DNA of 64,000 nt from Ophiocordyceps camponoti-saundersi (nom. inval.) (lineage: Eukaryota > Ascomycota > Sordariomycetes > Hypocreales > Ophiocordycipitaceae). Below the pieces are notes generated by a model. The model did not search any database. It was not told the DNA's origin and saw only the letters and a program-made list of their open reading frames with translations. The stretch covers positions 90,589-154,588 of the forward strand of contig PDHQ01000017.1 of NCBI GenBank assembly GCA_003339415.1. Reading direction: 5' to 3'. The position numbers were made by a program, and so were the translations under genes. Shown piece after piece: positions 56,341 through 64,000 of the stretch. Positions within the stretch are counted from its first letter, which is position 1; each line of letters opens with the position of its first letter.

Positions 56341-58332
56341 TCATCGTAAGCCCGTCATCGCAAGGGGATCGTGATGGTGGAAAAAGACTCTGAGACGCTT
56401 GCCCCAGATGTCTGAAGCGGTTTGGTTAGCCCCCTTCGGAACGTGACAATTGAGCAGGAATCGCCCATGGCTTACACATTGGAATGCTCAACAGGCATAT
56501 GCCGACCTGGATCGAGGCAATAATGATCATCAGGTGGCGCATGCCGGTGTGAATGACCCAGTCGTAAGCGTACCAGGTCAGAACGAAGCTAAGGATGTTC
56601 TTGAATATAATGGTCAAGGTGAAGGCCTCGACAGTGATGTTGCCTATCGTCAAGAAACCCTGTCGTCAGCATCATAAAGACATGGGGGGCAAGAGGAATC
56701 AGAGTAGGACCAAAACTCACGATAACCGTCAACCATGTATAGGGAGCTAGCTACGGTGCCGACAACCATGCCGGCCGTTTCGAAGCCAAAGAACATGGGA
56801 GGGACGGCGAAGTGATATTTTCTCGATGAGATGGCGTCGGCCGTCATTCCAAAACCGTACAAGCCGATGCCACCGAGGATAAGCATGGGAACGACGAGGA
56901 AGATGCGAAACTCGGGCTCGTATATGCCTTTGTTTAGCTTTGTCAAAAACTTGACGCTGCTATCGGCGAGGAGGCCAGCGATGGCGAAGCCGGCAAAGGC
57001 CCCGAGAAAGGGTCCGATGTATGTGTACCCGGCAGCAACCTCACCCCAAAAGTAGGGCGGACCGATGAAAAGGACGGCGACGAGGACGCCGATGAAGACG
57101 GTCCAGCCGATCATGGTTCCCTGTATCAGGCAGGCCCATACAAATGCCGGGTTCATGAGAAGCGGGAAGGGACGCAGCAAAAGAACCCAATAGCGTTCGT
57201 CCGTCTTCCGACCGTCGAAGAGCGACAGCGACTGGATGAATGACTTTTTTGGCGTCCTGGCGTCTCCAATCGGCTGCATGGCCGAGGAGGTAGGAAAGAC
57301 GACAAAGGCTGGCAATGATGAGGGTGACTCATCGGCAGCGGCCGACTTAGCCGTCCAGCTGACCTGCTGGACCCCGTCATTGTTGACATTGGGTCCGGAT
57401 TCTCGACGGAAGGCCGTCTCGGGGCAGAACAGGAAGACGGCAGGCAGGGTAACGGCGGTGAAGATGGCTACCAGGTTGAAAGTCCATTCCCAGCCGAGCG
57501 ACTCGGTGATCTTTCCGGTGACGATGGGGGTGAAGAAGGCGGCGCCGAAGACGGCCAGGTTGGTAGCAGCCATGCGCACGCCTCTCTGGTGGACAAAGTA
57601 GAGGTCGCCCACGGCAGCGTTGAGCAGCGTTTCAAAGGGCGCCGCCGCGATGCCCTGGATGGCCCTAGCAGCAGCCATGCTTTCATAGTTTCGGCCAACG
57701 GCACCGGCCCAAGCGCCCGATGCGACGACGATGCAAGTAGCGAGGAGAAAAAGATGGCGCTTCCCCCAGACGCGACCCGAGGGGACGAAGAAGATGGCGG
57801 CCGCGCCAGTGCCGAGGACGAAATAGCCCGTCAAGACGGCGGCCTGAGCCAGAGTTACGTGAAAGTGGATTGTCAGGACGACGGTATTGGCGGCGAGAAT
57901 CGAGCTGAGCGACGTCGACAGGATGCCGGCGAAGCAGAGGATGGCTGTGATGACGTCGCGCTTCCATAGCGGCCAGTTGAGGGGATCGTTGGGGTCGTCC
58001 GACGGTTGGGGGATCTGCGAGAGCCGGTGAGTCGACAAGCGCCGACGACGGGCAAAGTTTTGGTGCGACGTACGAGAATGACGCTGCCGTCACATTTCAG
58101 CGGCACGTCCGAGGAGGGCGCGTCGGGTTGGCCATAGTATTGTGTGGTGCCTGTGGGGAGACGAGAGAAAAGGTCGTGTCTTAGCCTCGGAACGAGTAGG
58201 TAGATGATGAAGATGATGACGATGGTAATGGCAAGGTTGAATGAAGGAGGAGAGGAGAGAGACAGAGGGAGGGTGAGGGAACATACCTGGCGCTGTTTCT
58301 CCCGACTTGGGTTCAAGAATACCTAGTCCCAT
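56341..58332 (-). CDS. Major facilitator superfamily transporter, DHA1-like drug:H+ antiporter type
   Basis: Five exons: 58332-58287, 58150-58074, 58014-56721, 56643-56476 and 56411-56341, giving about 551 residues. The small first and last exons were found from splice signals: GTATGT after MGLGILEPKSGETAPG, and a last exon encoding WGKRLRVFFHHHDPLAMTG. Twelve hydrophobic segments are plausible. The pre-TM1 motif DPNDPLNWPLWKRD is typical of fungal DHA1-like MFS proteins. GRVWGKRHLF lies in the loop between TM2 and TM3, and a long cytosolic loop divides the two halves. Substrate cannot be inferred. It is tandem with the SDR gene on the right, same strand, but about 570 bp separate them and no cluster is evident. 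Confidence 0.88.
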
Positions 58333-58904
58333 GGCGACACAGGGATAAGGATATTGAAAGGAGCAGAGTATGAATACTAAGGACTCATCAGTCGGAGAGA
58401 TTGGAGAGGATCCGACTGATGAGGGGGAGGAGGGGGAGGAGGGGGAGGAGGTGGTGGTGGTGGTGGTGATGGAGGAGGAGGAGGCTGCGCGATGGCGGGT
58501 GAAGAAAAGAGGACTGTCAACCCGGTCTACATATTTCATACCTCGGCAGGAAGGCAATAGGTGCCGTGTGTTGGTTGGTTGATGCATGCCTTAGTAAGAT
58601 GGCGCGCGTTGCTGGAAGCCCTTATCGAGTACGAGGTGAAGATTGTATGTACGGATAGCACCTATATCCGTATGTCTCTCTCTCCCTTGCGCGCCAGGCA
58701 CACACACACATGCACACGACACGGCACGGACGCACATGCATGTCTAAATGTGTATATATATATATGCACGTACATAGGTGTGTTTTTTGTGATATGCAGG
58801 CATCTACGGATATAGACTACCTATCCGTACATTCTACGACCATCCATGCCTGCATCGATCCGGGGTTCAGATCCTCTCAATATCCGTCTCCACCTCTGCG
58901 TGGA
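58333..58904. other. Intergenic between MFS transporter and SDR gene
   Basis: GAGGGGGA/GGTGGT simple repeats lie at 58425-58485 in the MFS promoter. An AC run lies near 58699-58712, with ATATATAT and several TATCCGTA/TACGGATA words between 58650 and 58830. No gene seen. Confidence 0.5.
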
Positions 58905-60331
58905 TCAAGTGAGTGCGGGGGAGCTGACGGCTCGGGCCGGACCCTCGTTCCAGTCCAGCACCTGCGCACACAGCCCCTCAAGCGACGTACACGCCGGTCT
59001 ATAGCCAAGTCCGCCCTCTTCCGGCCTCTTCCGAGCCGCCGAGTCGTCGATAATGGTTGTAACCGACGACGATATGGTTCCTGGTTGCATGAACTGTAGC
59101 AGCCCGCTCGGCTCTCCCAACAGCCGCCGCATCGGTCCCGCCCGAGCCAACAGCCGACAATAGGTCTCGATGCCGTAAGCTGCCAGCAGCATCAACACCG
59201 GCGCCGGCTGCCAGATTCGGAACCCCGTCGAGCTCGTCGCCGATAGTAACGCGTACATGTCTGAGAACCGTAACGCCGGCCCGCCGTCCGTTATCATAAA
59301 CGGCCGTCCCGCTACCCGATCCGCCTGCTCGCCCAGCAGCGCCGCCTCGAGCAGGAGATGCGCCTGCGCAACGTTGCGCACGTTGGCCCAGTTCTGCACC
59401 CACGGTGCGGCAAAGGTGGGCACCTCTCGCCACACAAGCATGGGGCTGATGATGTGGTCCTTGCTGTCCCCGTAAACGCCATTGCCCGGCCGGATCGCTC
59501 CCGTCCGCATCCCGGCGCCGTCAGCCCCACATAGCATCCTTTCCGCCTCGGCCTTGGATACGGCATACGTGCTGGGAAACTGCCGTGCCGGCCGCAGCGG
59601 CTGCCAGAAATCGTCCTCGCCAATGCGCTGCGCCATCTCCCTCGGCCGTTGGATCCAAGGCGGGTAGAGCCAGTTCACACCCCTGGCTCCCGCGTTGCAG
59701 CTAGAGGTGAAGATCAAGACGCTGGCGCCGGCCTTGCGAGCCGCTGCCAGCACATGAGCCGAGCCAAGAACGTTGACGCGGGCGCAGCGCGGGTAGAAGA
59801 CGCCATCTCGTTCAAATGGACGGATGACGGCGGCCGTGTGAAATACGGTCAGCGGAAGGCCAGACACGGCGGCAGGCCACGCTTTGGCGAAGGCGGCATC
59901 GACGGACGACTGAGATGTGATATCGGCCTCGAAGTAGCCAAAGTCGCCCTCCGCAGGCGCGTTTAGGTCCACGATACGGATGGCTTGGCTAGGCACACCC
60001 GTTGCCTTCAGACATAGGGCGATGTGCCAGCCGATGAGGCCTGTCCGACGCAACTCAGATCTGGGGCTAGGGGTGGGAACGGATGTATCTCACCGGAGCC
60101 GCCGACGATGAGGTAGCGTCTGTCCTTGGCGGGCGGTAGGTTGGCCGTCCAGTCGATGCCATGCTCCTTGACGCGCTGGTAGATGAGTCGGGCGCGATCC
60201 GGCGTAAGGGGCGGCTCGAGATCGTCGAGGACCTCCGGCGGCGTCTGTTTCATGATACGGTTGACATGCCGACCGTAGAGCATGAGGCCGGCGGTGACAA
60301 GCAACACGATGGCGACTGTGAAGCCGCACAT
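58905..60331 (-). CDS. 3-beta-hydroxysteroid dehydrogenase/isomerase-family extended SDR, membrane-anchored
   Basis: Two exons, 60331-60094 and 60040-58905, about 457 residues. The N-terminus is a hydrophobic helix (MCGFTVAIVLLVTAGLMLYG), probably an ER membrane anchor. The Rossmann loop IVGGSGLIGWHIA is split by the 53-bp intron. FTSSCNAGARGVNW and the catalytic TYAVSKAEAE (Tyr-x-x-x-Lys) follow, then AIRPGNGVYG. This is the layout of the 3-beta-HSD/Erg26-like family, which oxidises sterol or steroid 3-hydroxyl groups, or NSDHL-like decarboxylation enzymes. The true Erg26 is usually shorter without this anchor, so it may be a paralogue acting on another substrate. Confidence 0.85.
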
Positions 60332-60658
60332 GGCGCAGACGAAGCCGGGGATGGCAAGCAGCAGAGTCGGTAACTACCGGAGCGAGCTCGAGTATTTCTC
60401 TCTCTCTGAATTAGTGAGGCTGCAGAGGTTCGAGGTCACACTGCTTCCCGAGTCTGCGCGAGCGTCATCGAATACTGCCAGAAGGGGAAGAGGCCGAAAG
60501 TCTCGGGGTCTAAAAGTCTAAGACCAATAGAGGAATGTGATTAAGAAAAGTGCATGATGCATGATATAGTGCAGGTCTAGGGTATGTAGTCGCTGTAAGA
60601 CAAATGACACACAAATGTTCTTCCCCAGTCTTCAACGGTCCAGCCACGTGCTGTCTCT
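60332..60658. other. Intergenic between SDR gene and hydrophobin
   Basis: No gene seen. CCACGTGC near 60642 is just past the hydrophobin stop. Confidence 0.4.
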
Positions 60659-61921
60659 TCACTCCTCCACGTAGCCGAGGCATAGCTTAATCCCCTTTTG
60701 ATCGGCAAATTCATCGTCAGCAGCGGAACCGGATCTAGATCTCCCCCCCCCCCCCCTTGTCTGGAACACTTACGCCGCCGCTATTGAAACAGCACTTGGG
60801 CTCGCGCTTTGGCTGGCAGATGCTGATGAAGTCGCCGGCGCCGATGGGTCTACCGGCCGCTGTAGGTAGGGAGAAGACGGGGAGGCAGAAGCAGTCAGCA
60901 AAAAGGGATCACAAAAGGGACATAATTCCAACCGCAAAAGGACGATGAGGAACAAAGACTTACGACGAACGCATTCGGCACCCGTCGAGCCGAAGCTGCA
61001 GCAGTGCGGAGTCGCCCTCAAGTACGTCGAGTTGCGGCATGGCTGGTAGAAGTCGCGCGGTCTCATAAGACCCCTCTCTATCCTCCCGCCTTGCATCGTC
61101 TTCGTCAAGTTCCTGAAGGGCGCCGGCCGAGGAAAGGATTTAGGAAAGGGTGGCATTTTGGGGAACGGCGCGTTTCTGGAATTCGCGTCTAGATTTCTCC
61201 TTCTCATCATCGGCGGCGACGGCTCCGACGACGGCGGCGACTCCGACGACGGCGACGACTCTGGCGACGGCGACGACTCCGACGATGACGTCTCAACCAA
61301 GCTCGAGTTGAAAGGCACAACAGACGTAGTCAGCGGAACCTCTCCGCTCACGGACGAAGAGTTTCCCTGCAACGTCGACGTCGTATTCGTCGTCGACTCC
61401 GTCGTTGCGTTGTTGAACAAGGCCAATTTATTCGTCGTCGGCTTCGTCGTCGCGTTGAACAAGTCCCCTGTCGTATTCGTCGTTGCGTTGAACAAGTCCC
61501 CTGTCGTATTCGTCGTTGCGCTGAACGAGTCCCCTGTGGCATTCGTCGTTGCGTTTGACAAGGCCACTTTCAAACTCGCCGGCTTCGTCGTTGCGTTGAA
61601 CAATTCCCTTGTCGAATTCGTCGTTGCGTTGAATGAGTCCTCTGTGGCATTCGTCGTTGTGTTGGACAAGGCCACTCTCAAACTCGCCGGCTTCGTCGTT
61701 GCGTTGGACGAGTCCCCTGTCGAATTCGTCGTTCCGTTGAACAAGGCCCCTGTCATCGTCGTATTCGTCGTCGTCACGTTGGACAAGGTCGAGTTGCCGA
61801 AGGGTGAGGAGAGCGAGAATCTGCTGTAGGTCACAGGCGGTCGGGGTGAATAGTGCCGACGTACGTCTGCAAGGGCACCGGCCCCGGACAATGTGATGGC
61901 GACGGCAAAGAGGAGCTTCAT
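60659..61921 (-). CDS. Hydrophobin-like secreted protein with long Asn/Thr-rich repeat extension
   Basis: Three exons: 61921-60964, 60859-60774 and 60694-60659, about 359 residues. The signal peptide is MKLLFAVAITLSGAGALA. Residues about 45-235 are N-glycosylation-type repeats of NATTNxTGDLF / NATTKPASLKVAL, encoded partly by identical 33-bp units near 61444-61510. A Ser/Pro/Glu-rich spacer and a Pro/Arg/Phe-rich spacer follow. The last 80 residues have eight Cys in the order C-CC-C-C-CC-C, with spacings about 11, 8, 16, 7, 9 and six residues after the last Cys. This is the hydrophobin order and close to class II. The last two exons exist only by splice prediction; without them three Cys pairs would be incomplete. 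The protein probably acts at the cell wall or surface. Confidence 0.72.
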
Positions 61922-62370
61922 GATGGGTGATAGTGCCAAAGGGGGGAGTTGACCGCCAAGTGACGAGGGTGCCCTATTTATCTGGCGTCTTGTTAAATCC
62001 ATACGTCAAGGGCTTACCTGCTCTCCCCTTTTGCCCAAGCTCGTATGGCCGATGTCGTCAGAGACTCAGAGACAAGCGTCAGAGTCGAGCGTCAGAGTCA
62101 AGCGTCTCGGATGCGTATGCCTGCTTGCCTTATCCTCGATCGACTTACAATCGCCTCAGTCACATGGCCCTTTCTACATGCCCTCGACCGCAGCAGCATT
62201 CTTGATGGTGGCGCACTCACATTGAAGGGTACTGGTACGTCATGCAATGGCTTTCAACGATCGTGGTAACATTATCATCGTGGTAGAACTAGTTTACTGT
62301 TTTTCCCACTCCAATCCAATGCGAGGAACCCAAAGCAGAAAAGCAAGAGGCAAAGAAAGCACCTGAGCGA
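61922..62370. other. Intergenic between hydrophobin-like and small secreted protein genes
   Basis: A TATA-like element (ATAAATAG on the minus strand, near 61974-61981) lies about 55 bp before the hydrophobin-like start. GAGCGTCAGAGTCAAGCGTC near 62088 is a short imperfect repeat. No gene seen. Confidence 0.45.
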
Positions 62371-62856
62371 CTAATTCTGCACCGGATACTGCTGCTGCTT
62401 GCTACCGAGCAAGCCCTTGAGACCGACACCAAGGCCGGTGACGACTTTCCCAAGGACTGTTCGCAACGCGTTCTTCTTCTCATCGTCAGATGCGCCTCTC
62501 AGGTAGTTTTCGTCCAGACCGTCAAAGGCTCCGTCAAAGGACTGCTTGATGACTTTCTTGGCACGATTCCGGTTGATGTTGGGCTTCAGTTTAGCGAGTT
62601 TGTCGACCAGGTTTCCAACGGCCTCGTCTCCTTGCTGACTATTCAGATAAGTCTTGACACGGACGCTGAGGCCGCCGGAATCTTCCGAGGAGCCGCCCCC
62701 GCCGCCTCGACGAGGATCCGACCTGTCGGCGGCGCTAAAGTCCTCTTGCTGTTGAATAGTTTGCGTCGCCATCTGTCCCTGGTTGCTGTCCATCACAGGA
62801 GCAGCCAGGACGCCCGCACAGAGCGAGATGAGGACGGCGGCGGAGCGGAACTTCAT
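62371..62856 (-). CDS. Small secreted protein, 161 residues, helical; function unknown
   Basis: Single exon. The signal peptide is MKFRSAAVLISLCAGVLA. A Gln-rich and Gly-rich linker (RRGGGGGSSEDS) follows and then a predicted helical domain of about 90 residues with VGNLVDKLAKLKP, RAKKVIKQSFDGAFDGL and ALRTVLGKVVTGLGVGLKGLL. The mature part contains no Cys, unusual for an effector. The RxLR-like or Kex2 sites seen are weak. The amphipathic, Lys-rich C-terminal helix could bind membranes; this is inference. Normal codon use and adjacency to the hydrophobin gene, same strand, suggest another surface or secreted product. Confidence 0.75.
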   Translation of the reverse strand: MKFRSAAVLISLCAGVLAAPVMDSNQGQMATQTIQQQEDFSAADRSDPRRGGGGGSSEDSGGLSVRVKTYLNSQQGDEAVGNLVDKLAKLKPNINRNRAKKVIKQSFDGAFDGLDENYLRGASDDEKKNALRTVLGKVVTGLGVGLKGLLGSKQQQYPVQN

Positions 62857-63131
62857 TTTGTTTCTGGGGGCGCGCTTGATGCTGCTGACTTGTTGGGTGG
62901 GTATATGATTTTTCGTCGCTCCGATTTGACTGGTGAGGCACTGATCTCACAAGCTTTAGAGGTTATAGAACCGATGGAAATCTGCTCCTCATCATCTTCT
63001 ATGCTGCGGCGCGAGGCAGCTATTTATGCCTTGCTGTTGCCACACGACCCAAGCAAACAAGAGCCGTCTGAAGACAGAGGCTAAAAGCGTGCCATTGAGT
63101 GACTGTGTGAGATATGGTGGATGGCTTTAGG
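62857..63131. other. Promoter region of the small secreted protein gene
   Basis: TATTTATGCC near 63020 gives a minus-strand TATA-like word about 165 bp upstream of its start. No gene seen. Confidence 0.4.
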
Positions 63132-63720
63132 CTATATCGGCTCGTCCGTTGGCATAACTACCTCTTGGCGCCGCCACGAGTGGAAGCGCAACACGTTCCT
63201 CTCGACCATGGCCCAACTTCTTAGCTTGCGCTTGTTGGCAAGACAATGCCAGCTTTGAAGGTGAAGGGTGTGATGCCGTTGCACCATCTTGATGGCGGCA
63301 GGGGTTTCGCCTTCAGCTTCCACGGCCATCTGCCGTGGGAAGCAATGCGTTAGTGGAACCGCCCGGCTGGGTTGTATGTACGTAACCCGTATGTAGGTAG
63401 GTACGGATATATGCGGTGATGCAGAGATTCGACTGTCTGAGACATTTTCGGTGCTTGTGCCATGAGGGAGCACGCCGAACCAGCCTTGCTCGACACGTGG
63501 CTCACAAGGGAGCGGCGTCTGGCTTTCTTCTTCTGCACCCTTTCCAGAGTCTTTGAGGGGTCATTTTCGTGCAGCTGTAGCCAATATGGGCTGTATTGAT
63601 GCTCGTCAATATCAGCTTTGTTGATGCTGGCGAGCCACTAAGGAGACTGGAGATGCCTTCTGCAGCTCGTGAAGTTACTGACTAACCTCAGTGCTGCTGT
63701 AGTAGAAAGGATTCTAGTTA
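63132..63720 (-). pseudogene. Possible gene fragment or partial gene (unassigned)
   Basis: On the minus strand a protein-like frame runs from about 63640 to 63410: WLASINKADIDEHQ..., then ERVQKKKARRRS, then MAQAPKMSQTVES. It is preceded by a plausible intron (GTTAGT near 63690, TAG before TGG) and a short exon. It is followed by another intron (GTACCTACC... with CACTAACG branch and CAG near 63329). The continuation is ambiguous: one phase ends soon, another gives the frame down to 63132. No start codon with supporting context and no family are recognised. It may be a gene whose 5' end is lost in the low-quality sequence to the right, or a decayed copy. Confidence 0.35.
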
Positions 63721-63889
63721 TACTAACCAACGACGAAGCGAAAGGCAAATTCTGAATTAATTCAAGACCCTAGCGATTAGTTGACAGATGGCTCCCAACA
63801 GCTGTCAGTCATTCGCTGATCGTCAGTACGGAGTTATAGCTTGACAGCTTGACAGCTGACAGGGGGGTTACACTTACAAGTTACAGGGG

Positions 63890-63925
<36 letters not shown>

Positions 63926-64000
63926 AACAACTTAATCAAAAAAAACGGAAAAAAACCAACCCCCGAAAGTGCGCCAAGCAGGGCTGCGAAAATTAAAAAA
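63721..64000. other. Low-complexity window end; G34 tract and suspect sequence
   Basis: TTGACAGCT repeats lie near 63779-63860. A G34 homopolymer at 63891-63924 is followed by about 76 bp rich in A8, A7, A6 and C5 runs. This looks like error-prone sequence at a contig edge rather than a genuine locus. Confidence 0.6.

Noticed and set aside
61158..61829. Val/Phe-rich + strand frame of 223 codons
   Set aside because: Antisense shadow of the Asn/Thr repeat of the hydrophobin-like gene.
52157..62856. Secondary-metabolite gene cluster (SDR, MFS, phosphatase, 3-beta-HSD)
   Set aside because: No backbone synthase, no cluster regulator, mixed strands, and several members are ordinary housekeeping or surface genes.
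1..64000. CRISPR arrays or prokaryote-type operons
   Set aside because: The DNA is eukaryotic with spliceosomal introns; repeats present are microsatellites and LTRs.

Overview
This window is nuclear DNA of a filamentous ascomycete, most likely a Sordariomycete and probably Hypocreales. Evidence: genes carry 1-4 short introns (about 42-137 bp) with GTRNGT/YAG borders and CTAAC/CTGAC-like branch sites; proteins are typical of that group (SskB-type MAPKKK with polyQ, GPN3, COMPASS Swd3/WDR5, NACHT-WD40 NLR, enterotoxin-A-like ADP-ribosyltransferase, hydrophobin); and a 12 kb AT-rich block shows saturated repeat-induced point mutation (RIP). The species cannot be named from sequence alone.

Layout. 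1-6.5 kb is core metabolism and housekeeping: S-adenosylmethionine synthetase (-), GPN-loop GTPase 3 (+) and an Apq12-like membrane protein (-). 6.9-12.1 kb is one large seven-exon NLR gene (-) with membrane anchor, alpha/beta hydrolase, NACHT and WD40 parts. 12.4-18.0 kb holds a long disordered serine-rich protein and a GPI-anchored cell-wall protein (both -). 19,787-31,931 is a Ty1/copia LTR retrotransposon (+) with a perfect 5-bp target duplication. A complete Ty3/gypsy element (-) is inserted inside its reverse transcriptase, and both are destroyed by RIP. The outer element ends about 207 bp before the start codon of the Swd3/WDR5 gene. 32-43.5 kb carries Swd3/WDR5, a proline/serine-rich protein next to an assembly gap, a secreted protein, cytidine deaminase and the HOG-pathway MAPKKK. 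44.4-47.9 kb has a possible three-exon microgene and a secreted ADP-ribosyltransferase with a large unassigned C-terminus. 47.9-52 kb is microsatellite-rich and nearly gene-free, apart from a 54-codon Cys-rich gene. 52.1-62.9 kb carries peroxisomal 2,4-dienoyl-CoA reductase, a membrane-anchored histidine acid phosphatase, an MFS transporter, a 3-beta-HSD/SDR protein, a repeat-extended hydrophobin and a small secreted protein. The last kilobase holds a possible gene remnant and ends in a poly-G tract that looks like a poor assembly edge.

How the parts relate. Most genes are independent housekeeping loci. The accessory theme is the cell surface and biotic interaction: NLR, ADP-ribosyltransferase, GPI protein, hydrophobin and small secreted proteins. 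No biosynthetic gene cluster is evident. Exon junctions were placed by eye using splice consensus, frame continuity and remembered family conservation; no alignment or search was run.
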